Assembly (NCBI GenBank): GCA_964593865.1
Contig: CAZQKE010000034.1
Span: 1-63,583, forward strand
Length of the DNA: 63,583 bases
Source of the DNA: CAZQKE01 sp964593865
Lineage (GTDB): Bacteria; Chloroflexota; Anaerolineae; JAAYZQ01
Direction: 5' to 3'
Made by a program: the position numbers and the translations under genes
The notes under the pieces: generated by a model
Seen by the model: the letters and a program-made list of their open reading frames with translations, nothing else
What the model was told of the DNA's origin: nothing
The model's database searches: none
Part shown: positions 50,901 to 59,488 of the stretch, piece after piece
Numbering within the stretch: position 1 is the stretch's first letter
Layout: each line of letters starts with the position of its first letter

Positions 50901-53059
50901 TCAACGCCGTCATCAAGAGCGTCGAATTCCCACCCTACGACCCCTGGTTCGCCGGAGGCTATTTGAATTACTACTATTTCGGCCAGGTGATGGTCGGCAC
51001 GCTGATCAAACTCATCGGCATTGTGCCCAATGTGGCCTACAACCTGGCCATCCCCACCTGGTTCGCCATGACGGCGATGGGGGCGTTCAGCGTCACCTAC
51101 AACCTGGTCGAGAGGGGAGACAGGGGAAGGAGAGAGGAGAAAGGGGAAAACGCCCCCTCTTTTTCTCCCTTCTGGTTCGCTTTGGCGGGAGCGGTCTTTG
51201 TGGCGGTGCTGGGCAACCTGGGCGAGATCCACCTGCTTTTGCTCAAGCTGGGCGAAGGAGTGCTGGAGAACTTCGAGAGTACCATCCCCGGCCTGGCCGG
51301 TTTGGTGCGGACGGCCATCGGCTCCTTTGAGGTGGTTTTCGGCGTCAAGGCGTTGCCCATCAGCATCAACGAGTGGTATTGGAACGCCAGCCGGATTATC
51401 CCCGGCGGCCCTTACGAATCGGTCATCACCGAGTTTCCCTTCTTTACCCATCTTTACGCCGACCTGCACGCCCACCTGATCGCCATGCCCCTGACCTTCC
51501 TCTCCCTGACCGTCGCCCTGGCGGTCATCCGGGGCAAAGGGGGCGGGGAGCGGTCGCCGGGCGTGGGGCATCGGTCGTCGGTCCTTCGCCGGGCTTTGCT
51601 TTTGCTCTTTTGGGGGCTGGTCATCGGCGCCATGCGGACGACCAACACCTGGGATGTGCCGCCCCATCTGCTCATCGTCCTGGGCACGCTGGTCATCGCC
51701 GAATACGCCCGGCAGGAGCGGTGGAGTTGGGGGCTGCTCGGCGCGGTGGCCTGGCAGTTCGCGCTGGTGTTCCTGCCGGGGTGGTCGTTGCTCTACCGGC
51801 CCTTCTGGGTCCATTACGGCGCGTTCTACAACAGCATCGGTTTGTGGACCGGCACGCGGACGGCGTTGTGGGCGTATCTGGTCGTCCACGGCCTGTTCCT
51901 CTTTCTCATCGTCAGCTACCTGCTGGCCCGGACCTTTGGCCGCCCCGCCGATCCCTTCCTGCGCCGCCTGGCCCTGACGTGGCGTTATCGCCACCGGAGG
52001 GAACGTCTGGCCCGCGCCGCCCGCATCGTCGGCGTGCGCGGCCTGCCCGTCGCCGAATCGCTGCAACTCCTGCTGGTGCTCCTGGGCCTGGGGCTGCTTC
52101 TGGCCGAAATCCTTTTCATCGTCCCCGGCCTGATCCCCTTCACCCGCCCCAATGCCGAGGCGTTGGAGCAGGGGGCCTACGCCTACCGCGGCCTGGGCGT
52201 CCTGGCCCTGGGGCTGCCCATCGCCCTGGCGGGGTTGTTGCTCCTCTTCCGGCCCGGCCTTTCGCCCGTCAAGCGGTTGTGGACCTACTTGGTGCTCCTG
52301 GGCCTGGCCATGACCCTGGGTGTGGAGGTGATCGTCCTGCAAGGCGACATCGGGCGGATGAACACCGTCTTCAAGTTCTATTTGCAGGTCTGGCTCCTGT
52401 GGGGCGTGACGGCGGCGGCGGCCCTGGCCTGGTTGGTCCCCCGCCTGCGCCGTTGGCAGGTGGGGCGGGGGCTGTGGCTGGGCATCCTGACCCTGCTCCT
52501 GAGCTGCGCCGCCCTCTATCCGCCGTTGGCAACCTCGGCCAAGATCCGCGACCGCTTTGACCCCTCCCTGGGGCCGGGGCTGGACGGTTGGGCCTACATG
52601 ACCACGGCCCACTACTGGGACCCGAACAACGCCCAGTACGATCTCAAGTGGGATCTAGAAGCGATCTACTGGCTGCTGGACAATGTATCCGGCACGCCGG
52701 TCATCCTGGAGGGGCAAACGCCGGAATACCGTTGGGGGAGCCGCTATGCGATCAACACCGGGTTGCCCACGGTGCTGGGGTGGAATTGGCATCAGCGGCA
52801 GCAGCGGGCCGCCGCCGGGGAGCAGGAGGTTTGGGCCAGGGCCAACGATGTGGCGATGGCCTACAACACCCTGGACCCCAAACACGCCCAGGCGATCCTG
52901 GATCAATATGGAGTGCGCTACATCATCGTCGGGCCGTTGGAGCGGGCCTACTATGAGGCCGCCGGGTTGGAAAAGTTCGACCAGATGGTGGAGATGGGCC
53001 TGTTGCAGGTGGTGTTCCGCAACAAAGAGGTGACAATTTACCGGGTTGAGGATCGGTAG
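47990..53059 (+). CDS. Giant membrane protein: GT-C-like domain fused to DUF2298 (YYY) domain
   Basis: 1689 residues; start ATG 47990. The N-terminal half (~1-860) is a PMT/Agl23-like polytopic domain with HIHPDERYTTMVI (~38-50) as the acidic donor loop, a soluble insertion (~490-800) and more helices. The C-terminal half (~870-1689) has the DUF2298/Chlor_Arch_YYY signature: GGEKPMDLAYLNAVIKS, PPYDPWFAGGYLNYYYFG (~985-998) and many helices, ending in a soluble tail. In other organisms these are separate adjacent genes implicated in lipid-linked glycan or flippase-associated steps. In-frame repeats at 49165-49187 and 51109-51172 lie in its loops. Confidence 0.88.
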   Translation: MEPTGTSSDRRTGRGTRPALIAILILGAVFRFYNVNWDKGTYHIHPDERYTTMVITRIQWPDSLAEYFDTSRSPLNARNVDMVYFYGTFPLFLTKFVAGQLDVLQTMYAEMRPDTAEFLARHPSWTGYDRIHLVGRVLSGLFDLGSVLLLFFLARRIFDRRVGLIAAFLLALTVLNIQGSHYFVVDTFLTFFVLVVLWFTLDVVEGKGWSAYLGVGAAMGLALACKVSVFLLSVVVALGVWLWVRRQVLAGRSVGGALWQAGAGLALAVVAALALFRVAQPYAWAGPDYDGWESIPEPWQSRLRVLEKIPEPLQPLLMPNPRWLADIAEAGAQQTGEADLPWGRQWTERTPWLWPLENMVKWGMGLPLGIAAWLGVGLAVVQTVRLRLRKKRGIGHWALVIIPLSWVLLTFFWQGMQYVKSVRYFLPIFPCLTMFAAYLVVAVWDWAETKRRRVRIAAGVLAAVVLLGALGWAFAFIQIYTEPVTRVQATRWMYENIESGATLQTRTADGRPGKIQIPLPSRYIYAANGQWQVTPFTPPEDVTATAVVMNNLTGLEGPREGEFEVQITGEGGELLAQGRIAATFGGEGGKRHVIDLPDTPLEGGKTYYFHSRAVRGAPLVSQGAAIANEHFDDPLPFSMDGRIAFGAGPYRGLELKLYDEDTPEKLEELLDTLDEADYISMSSGRLWQSIPRLPMRYPVTTRYYELLFAGKLGFEKVAEFHSYPRLFGIEFDDTWAEEQFTVYDHPKVLIYRKTEDYDREKVKAMLSEGIDWDSIPHWLNPRDVPKWRREQAQKQETQEQQNALMLGEEQWRLQQQSGTWGLIFNRYGLTNRLPTLSWLLLLAVIGLAALPLTVALFGFLPDRGYILARPVGVLLLAWLSWMLTNLTPLHYTRGTILLALGLLALASAATLARPARRDRFRELWRTRKRFVLLEEALFLAFFFLFWFIRRGNPDLWHPWMGGEKPMDLAYLNAVIKSVEFPPYDPWFAGGYLNYYYFGQVMVGTLIKLIGIVPNVAYNLAIPTWFAMTAMGAFSVTYNLVERGDRGRREEKGENAPSFSPFWFALAGAVFVAVLGNLGEIHLLLLKLGEGVLENFESTIPGLAGLVRTAIGSFEVVFGVKALPISINEWYWNASRIIPGGPYESVITEFPFFTHLYADLHAHLIAMPLTFLSLTVALAVIRGKGGGERSPGVGHRSSVLRRALLLLFWGLVIGAMRTTNTWDVPPHLLIVLGTLVIAEYARQERWSWGLLGAVAWQFALVFLPGWSLLYRPFWVHYGAFYNSIGLWTGTRTALWAYLVVHGLFLFLIVSYLLARTFGRPADPFLRRLALTWRYRHRRERLARAARIVGVRGLPVAESLQLLLVLLGLGLLLAEILFIVPGLIPFTRPNAEALEQGAYAYRGLGVLALGLPIALAGLLLLFRPGLSPVKRLWTYLVLLGLAMTLGVEVIVLQGDIGRMNTVFKFYLQVWLLWGVTAAAALAWLVPRLRRWQVGRGLWLGILTLLLSCAALYPPLATSAKIRDRFDPSLGPGLDGWAYMTTAHYWDPNNAQYDLKWDLEAIYWLLDNVSGTPVILEGQTPEYRWGSRYAINTGLPTVLGWNWHQRQQRAAAGEQEVWARANDVAMAYNTLDPKHAQAILDQYGVRYIIVGPLERAYYEAAGLEKFDQMVEMGLLQVVFRNKEVTIYRVEDR
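49165..49187 (+). repeat. Heptamer microrepeat GGGCATT x3 inside the DUF2298 gene
   Basis: Three perfect tandem copies (49165-49171, 49172-49178, 49179-49185) plus GG, coding for GIGHWALV just before a membrane helix. Confidence 0.85.
51109..51172 (+). repeat. Purine-rich in-frame insertion with inverted repeat
   Basis: A GAGAGGGGAGACAGGGG-type purine tract followed by GGAGAAAGGGG...CCCCCTCTTTTTCTCC, whose ends GGAGAAA/TTTCTCC are complementary. It encodes a charged loop VERGDRGRREEKGENAP between membrane helices. Confidence 0.6.
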
Positions 53060-53109
53060 GTCGGGGAATGGCCGATGTGACCCTTGCCTGTTGCTTCCGC
53101 AGGCATTGC

Positions 53110-53138
53110 TGGACATTTCCGGCGGAGTGGAGTATAAT
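53110..53138 (+). promoter_or_regulatory. Promoter of the comM-like gene
   Basis: TGGACA (53110-53115), 17 bp, TATAAT (53133-53138). Leader of about 26 nt. Confidence 0.8.
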
Positions 53139-53170
53139 CTTTCCACCGTCCCGATGCCCGGAGTCGCGCC

Positions 53171-54688
53171 ATGTTAGCCAAAGTCACCAGTTTTGCCCTC
53201 ATCGGTTTGGATAGCACCCTGGTGGACGTGGAGGTGGACATCAGCCGGGGGTTGCCTTCCCAAACCATCGTTGGCCTGCCCGATGCCGCCGTCCGCGAAT
53301 CGTCGGAGCGGGTGCGGGCGGCCATCGTCAACTCCGGTTTGATCCATCCCCGCGCCCGGCTGACGGTCAACCTGGCTCCCGCCGATCTGCGCAAAGAAGG
53401 CCCGGCTTACGATCTGCCCATCGCCGTTGGCATCCTCTTGGCTTCGGGGCAGGTAAGCGCGGATCTTTCGGATGCGGGATTGATCGGAGAACTTTCCCTG
53501 GACGGGCATGTGCGGGGTGTGACCGGCGTGCTGCCGATGGCCGTCGCCGCCCAGGAGCACGGGCTGCGCACCCTTTATGTGCCCCAGGCCAATGCCGCCG
53601 AAGCAGCCCTGGTGGCCGGTCTGGAGGTGATCCCGGTAGCCAGCTTGGCCGGTTTGGTGGGCCATCTGCACGGCTACGCTCCTATCGCGCCCTACGAGCA
53701 CGCCGTGCCCGATGATAACGCCCCTGTGGTTTATCCGGTGGATTTCCGTGATGTGAAGGGGCAGGAACATGTCAAACGGGCATTGGAGGTCGCGGCTGCC
53801 GGCGCCCACAATGTGCTGATGACCGGTCCACCGGGAGCGGGCAAAACCCTGATGGCCCGCGCCGTGCCCTCCATCTTGCCCCCCATGACCTTTGAGGAAG
53901 CGATCACCGTCACCAAAATCTACAGCGTCGCCGGGCAGCTCCCACCCGGCACGGCCTTGATCAGGCAGAGGCCCTTCCGTGCCCCTCACCATACCATCAG
54001 CTTCGCCGGTTTGGTCGGCGGGGGAAAGGTTCCCGGTCCGGGCGAGATTTCGCTGGCCCATCGGGGGGTTCTCTTCCTTGATGAGCTACCCGAATTCGGC
54101 ACACGCCTGTTGGAGATGTTGCGCCAACCGTTGGAGGACAAACGGTTGACCATCGCCCGAAGCGCGGGTTCCGTCTCGTTCCCGTGCAATTTCATGCTCA
54201 TCGGCGCGATGAACCCCTGCCCCTGTGGTTGGTACGGCGATCCGGTCCACGAATGCACCTGCACGATGAGCATGATCGGCCGCTACCAAAAACGCATCTC
54301 CGGACCGTTGCTGGATCGGATTGACATCCATATTGAGGTTCCGCGCATTGAGTATGAGAAGTTGTCGGATGAGCGACCGGGAGAGCCGTCGGCGGCCATC
54401 CGGGCGCGGGTGGAGGCTGCGCGGGAGCGGCAGCGGAAGCGGTTTGAGGGTACGCGCTTGCTTGCCAACGCCGATATGGGACCGGCGGAAGTGCGCGAGT
54501 ATTGCCGGGTCGGTGAGGAGGGTCAAAGCCTGCTCCGGGCGGCGATGAAGCAGCTCCACCTGAGTGCCCGTGCCTATCATCGCATCCTCAAGCTGGCGCG
54601 TACAATCGCCGACCTAGAGGGCAGCGACGAGATCCAAACGGTGCATCTGGCCGAAGCAATCCAGTATCGGCCCCGACAATCGGGTTGA
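53171..54688 (+). CDS. comM: ComM/YifB family Mg-chelatase-like ATPase
   Basis: 505 residues. An N-terminal Lon-like domain (SFALIGLDSTLVDVEVDISRG, PADLRKEGPAYDLPIA), then the Mg-chelatase AAA domain: Walker A TGPPGAGKTLMARA, PFRAPHHTISFAGLVGGG, Walker B VLFLDELPEF, and C-terminal Mg_chelatase_C with a Cys cluster (NPCPCGWYGDP...CTC). In Gram-negatives ComM is a hexameric helicase that aids branch migration of incoming DNA during natural transformation. No other competence gene is nearby. Confidence 0.94.
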   Translation: MLAKVTSFALIGLDSTLVDVEVDISRGLPSQTIVGLPDAAVRESSERVRAAIVNSGLIHPRARLTVNLAPADLRKEGPAYDLPIAVGILLASGQVSADLSDAGLIGELSLDGHVRGVTGVLPMAVAAQEHGLRTLYVPQANAAEAALVAGLEVIPVASLAGLVGHLHGYAPIAPYEHAVPDDNAPVVYPVDFRDVKGQEHVKRALEVAAAGAHNVLMTGPPGAGKTLMARAVPSILPPMTFEEAITVTKIYSVAGQLPPGTALIRQRPFRAPHHTISFAGLVGGGKVPGPGEISLAHRGVLFLDELPEFGTRLLEMLRQPLEDKRLTIARSAGSVSFPCNFMLIGAMNPCPCGWYGDPVHECTCTMSMIGRYQKRISGPLLDRIDIHIEVPRIEYEKLSDERPGEPSAAIRARVEAARERQRKRFEGTRLLANADMGPAEVREYCRVGEEGQSLLRAAMKQLHLSARAYHRILKLARTIADLEGSDEIQTVHLAEAIQYRPRQSG

Positions 54689-54712
54689 TCGCTGCCGTTT
54701 TTCCCCGCCCGA

Positions 54713-56101
54713 TCAGGTCGTCGGTTCCAGAGGTGGCGGAGCTTCTATCTCTTCCTTTTCCTCGCCGGAAAAGATGCGTTTCATCACCCGGTCCACCAGG
54801 TCAAAGATGCGGTTCTCTTTGAACCCGGCAGCCCAGGCGACGGGGTAAATGATCCAGGGGGTCACCAGGGCCAGGGAATCGCCCCCTTCCTGTTGCAGCC
54901 CTGCGGGCAGGATCCCCAAAGTCATCATCAGGTGGAAGAGCATGTAGACGGTTGCCCCCAGGACCAAGCCCAGGAACGGTTTGCCCACGTAGGAAAGGTT
55001 GTACTGGCTGTCAAAATCGCGCCGCCCCACATGTTTGAACAGGCTGTACCAGACGGCGACCACGCCCCCCAGCCCGCCCCACAGCATGGCCGATAGAAAA
55101 ATGCCGATCTCAATATCCGCCTGCAGACCCCATAGGGAGTTTGCGCTGGCAATAACTTCGGTGAGGTTAAGGGTGATCAAGGCCCCCAGGAAGACGATCA
55201 CCCAAAGGAACCCCCAGGCGGTGATCTTCCAGGCATATTTCTTGGCTTTGACCTCGCTTTCCGTCGCCCGTTTGAGGCGGGCGCGCACCTGGGCGAGATA
55301 GTATTCGGCTTGGGGGAGACGGGCGGCTTCTCGGCGCATGAGAATATCCCGTGCCTTGAGGAGCTTATTATAGCAGTCGGTGGCGATGTCTTCGTTTTCC
55401 CCCACTTTGGAGAGGACCTGCTCATAGGTCTTGGCGATCTCCTCTTCCATCTCCCGGAGCCGGGCTGCCCCCCAACGGCGCAGCAGCTTTTCTTCCTCCT
55501 CCGGGCTGAGATCCATCTCCGGCAGCTCCAGGGGTTCGACCTCTTCCTCCGGCTCTTGGACATCGTAGGTGGCCAGCGGCTCAAGATCGCCCATGTCAAA
55601 ATAGCCGGTCACGGTGCGGGCCGGCAACAGGTCCTCGGAAACTTCTTCCTCTTCAGGGGGAGGGGCCGAAATGGCGACCTCTTCTTGCAATTCCTGTTCT
55701 TCCATTGTTACCTCCGGCGGGGGGCTGATGTCCTCGACGGCGGGGTCGGACGGCTCCTCGGCGACCATTGCTTCGTGGAACAGGGCCGTCTCATCCTCCG
55801 GCGATAGGGTCGGTTCCTCTTCTGCGGGGGAAGTCATTGTTGCCTCCTTGTCTGCGGTGGAGGGGGAGATGGCTTCCATCTCTTCGGCGAGGAACAGGTC
55901 TAGGTCGGCGTCGTCTAGGACGGGTTCCTCAACGGGTGGGGGCGTTTCTTCTGCCGGAAGGTCGCCGCTTTCCGGTTGGGGGGGCAAGGGTTCTTTGGGG
56001 ACGGGTTCCGCGATGCCCACCGGTGCGATCTCGACGGGGGCAGGCTCGCCGAATAGGATTTCCGCGCCGCGCCCTTTGAGAGTGGATCGTCGCTTGGCCA
56101 T
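54713..56101 (-). CDS. Acidic-tailed membrane protein of unknown function
   Basis: 462 residues from ATG 56101 behind GGAGGTGAGG. A short basic leader RRSTLKGRGAEILFGE is followed by ~190 residues of Glu/Pro-rich, probably disordered sequence, a helical coiled region (~195-285), then about four membrane segments (WGFLWVIVFLGALITL, IGIFLSAMLWGGLGGVVAVW, FLGLVLGATVYMLFHLMM, and one more) and an acidic end. The leader motif GRGAEILFG looks like a conserved short linear element (compare N-termini of ParB-like proteins), but I recognise no family. It has its own promoter. Confidence 0.7.
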   Translation of the reverse strand: MAKRRSTLKGRGAEILFGEPAPVEIAPVGIAEPVPKEPLPPQPESGDLPAEETPPPVEEPVLDDADLDLFLAEEMEAISPSTADKEATMTSPAEEEPTLSPEDETALFHEAMVAEEPSDPAVEDISPPPEVTMEEQELQEEVAISAPPPEEEEVSEDLLPARTVTGYFDMGDLEPLATYDVQEPEEEVEPLELPEMDLSPEEEEKLLRRWGAARLREMEEEIAKTYEQVLSKVGENEDIATDCYNKLLKARDILMRREAARLPQAEYYLAQVRARLKRATESEVKAKKYAWKITAWGFLWVIVFLGALITLNLTEVIASANSLWGLQADIEIGIFLSAMLWGGLGGVVAVWYSLFKHVGRRDFDSQYNLSYVGKPFLGLVLGATVYMLFHLMMTLGILPAGLQQEGGDSLALVTPWIIYPVAWAAGFKENRIFDLVDRVMKRIFSGEEKEEIEAPPPLEPTT

Positions 56102-56180
56102 TTTCCTCACCTCCATCAAACCGGATCGGCGACCGTGGGTCGGGAGAAAGTTCCGGTGACGCTTCTGTGCATCTCGGTCT

Positions 56181-56209
56181 ATTCTACCTCAAAGTAGTGT
56201 AACTTGCAA
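56181..56209 (-). promoter_or_regulatory. Promoter of the acidic membrane protein gene
   Basis: Minus strand TTGCAA (56209-56204), 17 bp, TAGAAT (56186-56181). Leader about 73 nt. Confidence 0.7.
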
Positions 56210-56268
56210 ACTCGGCGGACTGCGCCCACATCCCCTTGAAATGCGCCCCGCAAAGGCCGGTGCCGGAG

Positions 56269-56305
56269 AAACCCTCCCGCAGGTCTCAGGCCCGCGGGAG
56301 GGTTT
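56269..56305. terminator. Bidirectional-type terminator hairpin
   Basis: AAACCCTCCCGC (56269-56280) pairs perfectly with GCGGGAGGGTTT (56294-56305) around a 13-nt loop. It lies downstream of the DUF4139 gene and should end that minus-strand transcript. Confidence 0.75.
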
Positions 56306-56370
56306 GTTACGCCTCCGGTGTGAAATTCTGCGGACGTGTTTGCCCGTCGGCGACCGGGGCCGGGTGATCG

Positions 56371-58323
56371 TCATTCGAACGCCTGCAGACGGCGTTTGAT
56401 CTCCTGTTCCAACCGTTCAATCTCTTTTTGCAGGTCCCGCTCCTGCCGGTCAAGCGACCGCAGTCGGTCTTCGGTCTCGTCCAGCTGGGCTACGTAGCGC
56501 GCCCGCAACGCTCCTTCCTTGCCGACTTTGGAAAGAACTCCCATATTGCCCTGGATCTGTTTTTGGGCTTTGTAGATCTTTTGCCGCTCTTTGTCTATCC
56601 GGGCGATGGCCTTTTTCTTGTCGGCGATTTGTTCCCACAGGGATAGCAGCTCGGCCAATCGGTCATAGGTCCGGCGGTCCAAAAGGCCGTCGCGTAAGTA
56701 GCGTTGCAGCCCCTGGAAGGATTGCTTTTGCAACGATTCGCGGCGGCTCACCAGGCGGCGTTCTTGGACGCGGAAGGTCGCTTCTCCCCGCGCCGGGACC
56801 CGGACTTCAAAGCGATAGTGCTCGTCGGTGCGTTCGCGTGGGTCGGGGGTTTCAAACAGTTTGTAGCGGGCCGTGCGACCGTGCTCCACCAGGATCGTTT
56901 TCTCCTCGCCGGTGTGGTTGTTGACCCGGTATTCCCGCCAGAGGATGTCCCATTCCTCAATGAGCAGGTACGCGCCTTTGATGGACAGCCCGTGGGTTTC
57001 CCGTCGTGAGCCGCTTTCCTCGCGGACCTTGATGCCCAGTTCAACGGCGTAAGGGACGACGATCTCGCCGCCGACGGTGGTAAAGGGCAGCACCGCTTCG
57101 CCCACGTATTCGCCCCCTTCTATGACCGTCACCGGGCCGCGTTCCAGGGTCAGGCCGGTTTCGTTTTTGAGTCGCAATGTGGCCACGGGGTGGGTGGGGA
57201 GTTTGTAGCCGTTGTAGAGGAGGTCTTTGCGGTGCTGCAGCTCGGCGGAGACGATGGGAACCATGGCCGATTGCCCCCGCCGGACCGTAACCGGTGTGCT
57301 GATGACGTACTGGAACAGTTCTCCCAGGTCTTCACCTTCGGTTGCCACCGGAGCAGCCTCGGCCAGCGCCTCGCGGCTGATCGCTTTGGGGGCACGGGGT
57401 GCGGCCTGGAGCATCTCCGGGGCGGGAGCCGGGGCGCGCATGGCCGCCCTCACCCCCAAGGTTCTGAGCGCAGGCTCTTCTTCAAAGGGTTCCTCGGCTT
57501 CGGTGAATTCAACCGGTGCGGCGGCCACGCGGACCTCTTCCTCAACCACGGGTCGCTCCGGGGTAAAGGGGGTGTAGAGGTCATAAATGAAACTGATGGG
57601 CATTCCGGCCACCAGGGAGAGGGAAATGCCTTCCAGGTCTTCTTCCAACTGGTTGTCAAAGATGCCCCACCCCATCAGCAGGGCACGGCCTTGCTCCTTG
57701 TCGTCTCCGTCCGTCACCAGACGGTAGCTCACCCGCCAGGTAGGGGCGGGGGCGACGTAGCTCACAGAGAGGTCGTGTTCGCCGGGGGTCAGGCGGATCG
57801 TCACCTTACGGTACTTTTCTTGTGTGAGGGCCGTGCTCAGGAAGAAGCGTAGGTCGTCGGCTCCCTGCTTGTCCAGGATGTCTACGGTTTGTATCCGGCC
57901 CAGGGTGACGATTTGCACTTGGTTGGTTTCATCCAAAAGCAGGGAGACGGGCGATTCGGCCAGGGGCTGGCGGTCGGGCAGTTCGTCAAGGCCCAGTAGC
58001 GTACCGGTCCACTCCTCTCCCCCGAGCACCAGGCGTACCCTCCGCCCACGCAGGCTGATGAGCAGATCGCGCAAGCTGCGGTCATCATCCAGGCGCACGG
58101 AGCAACCGGCCAACTGCTCCTCGCGGCTCCGCGGCGTGGCATAATCCACGCCCAGCACCTGTCCTTCGCCCCAATCAATGGCCGTCAGGCTTTTGAGGAT
58201 GTCGTTCATCTCCTCCACGCGGAAGGAAAGATCTACCTCCTCGCCGCTCACCTGGGCGCGTCGTTCAAAAAAACCGACGCCGTGCTTGTACAGCGTCATG
58301 TGGGTAATCGGCAGGTCAGTCAT
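56371..58323 (-). CDS. DUF4139 domain protein
   Basis: 650 residues. It opens with THMTLYKHGVGFFERRAQVSG, a beta-rich N-terminal region, then the DUF4139-type features SYVAPAPTWRVSYRL, a Glu/Ala/Pro-rich linker (~265-325), VPIVSAELQHRKDLLYNG, GYKLPTHPVATLRLKNETGL and WREYRVNNHTGEEKTILVEH, and a C-terminal coiled coil (~560-650). Related proteins include the MuiA type. No enzymatic motif is visible and no signal peptide is seen, so it may act in the cytosol. It is 42 bp downstream of the ArsA-type gene and probably in the same operon. Confidence 0.8.
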   Translation of the reverse strand: MTDLPITHMTLYKHGVGFFERRAQVSGEEVDLSFRVEEMNDILKSLTAIDWGEGQVLGVDYATPRSREEQLAGCSVRLDDDRSLRDLLISLRGRRVRLVLGGEEWTGTLLGLDELPDRQPLAESPVSLLLDETNQVQIVTLGRIQTVDILDKQGADDLRFFLSTALTQEKYRKVTIRLTPGEHDLSVSYVAPAPTWRVSYRLVTDGDDKEQGRALLMGWGIFDNQLEEDLEGISLSLVAGMPISFIYDLYTPFTPERPVVEEEVRVAAAPVEFTEAEEPFEEEPALRTLGVRAAMRAPAPAPEMLQAAPRAPKAISREALAEAAPVATEGEDLGELFQYVISTPVTVRRGQSAMVPIVSAELQHRKDLLYNGYKLPTHPVATLRLKNETGLTLERGPVTVIEGGEYVGEAVLPFTTVGGEIVVPYAVELGIKVREESGSRRETHGLSIKGAYLLIEEWDILWREYRVNNHTGEEKTILVEHGRTARYKLFETPDPRERTDEHYRFEVRVPARGEATFRVQERRLVSRRESLQKQSFQGLQRYLRDGLLDRRTYDRLAELLSLWEQIADKKKAIARIDKERQKIYKAQKQIQGNMGVLSKVGKEGALRARYVAQLDETEDRLRSLDRQERDLQKEIERLEQEIKRRLQAFE

Positions 58324-58365
58324 CGTTCATTCTCTCCTTTCCCGGTATAAATGCGTTTGCCCCGA

Positions 58366-59304
58366 TCACCCCTTGCCCCGGCGGTCAAAGAGCCGCGCGG
58401 CCACCTCCTGTAGCCGCGCTATCCCTTTGACCTCATCGGCCAGGAGGGGCAACCGGGTGATGGTCATCCGTCCGCCGTATTCCCGCTCCAGCAGGTCCAG
58501 GTAGGGCCGCTGCATGGCCTGACGACGGCGCATGAAATCGGAATCGGCCTGTGCCACAACGTGGTTGACGATCAGGTGGCGGATGGTCAGGCCAAAGCGG
58601 GCGAACTCGCCCACCAGCCGCCGCGCTTGGTAGACGCCCAACGCCTCCGGGATGGTCACCAACACGAACTCGGCATTGGTCCCATCCCGGAAAAAGTCGG
58701 CGATCTCGCCCGAAAGGGCCTGCCAGCTTTCGATCAAGGCCAGGAAGGGGGTCTGATTGAGGTGGAGTTTATCGCGGACGCTCAGGTACACTTTGGGAGC
58801 GGCGCGCAGGTGGCTAAGGAACTTGTGGGGCAGCTCCAGCAGGCGCAGGGTATCGCCTGCCGGGGCGGTATCCCACACCACCAAGTCATAACGTCCGCTC
58901 CGCACCCGTTCCAAGATGAAATCAAGGAGGAACTCTTCCTGGATGCCGGGGGCCATGCCGACGTAATCCACCACCTCGTCGTAGGGCATGTCTACGAACA
59001 CCTGGGCAGCCTGGTAGATCTCCGGGCCGAACTTGACCTTCCAGCGGCGCATCACCTCATCGGGGTTGATCTCCAGGCCCCACAGGTTGGGCACGCCGGG
59101 GATGGGGGTCTCCGTCGCGCCGATCTCGGTCTCGAAAATGTCCGAAAGGGAAGGGGTCAGGTCACTGGACAGGACAAGGGTCCGCCGCCCGGCCTGGGCA
59201 AAATGGAGGGCCGTCGCCGCCGAAGTGGTCGTCTTGCCCACGCCGCCCTTGCCGCCGAACATGAGGACCCGCTTGCGGGTGCGGTCCAACGCTGCTAGAG
59301 ACAT
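58366..59304 (-). CDS. ArsA/Get3-family ATPase
   Basis: 312 residues, one ATPase domain. The deviant P-loop is FGGKGGVGKTTTSAATA (~residues 16-32), followed by TLVLSSDLTPSLSDIF (Switch I type) and VVWDTAPAGDTLRLLELP (Switch II). The family includes arsenite-pump ATPases and Get3 tail-anchored protein chaperones. The Cys residues that bind arsenic are absent as far as I can see, so a protein-targeting or scaffold role is more likely than arsenic export (inference). It pairs with the DUF4139 gene. Confidence 0.88.
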   Translation of the reverse strand: MSLAALDRTRKRVLMFGGKGGVGKTTTSAATALHFAQAGRRTLVLSSDLTPSLSDIFETEIGATETPIPGVPNLWGLEINPDEVMRRWKVKFGPEIYQAAQVFVDMPYDEVVDYVGMAPGIQEEFLLDFILERVRSGRYDLVVWDTAPAGDTLRLLELPHKFLSHLRAAPKVYLSVRDKLHLNQTPFLALIESWQALSGEIADFFRDGTNAEFVLVTIPEALGVYQARRLVGEFARFGLTIRHLIVNHVVAQADSDFMRRRQAMQRPYLDLLEREYGGRMTITRLPLLADEVKGIARLQEVAARLFDRRGKG

Positions 59305-59488
59305 GGTTCTCTCCGGGAACGTTTATCCCAACGCACGACCGGTGGTAAAGAGCCGCCGGGTGCGGAACAGGTCCAAATCGCCTTTTTGCGGGCCGGGCCG
59401 AGGTGTGCAGAGAGGCCCGGAGCGGTGGATGGGGCGCACCTACCCTCCGTGCGACCGGCCTGGGAAGGGCTTGCCGGAGATAGGTCCA

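Noticed and set aside
50852..52612. 586-codon antisense frame in the same gene
   Set aside because: Same reason: low-complexity shadow with no start context.
56189..56374. 61-codon minus-strand frame
   Set aside because: It spans the terminator hairpin and has no ribosome site.
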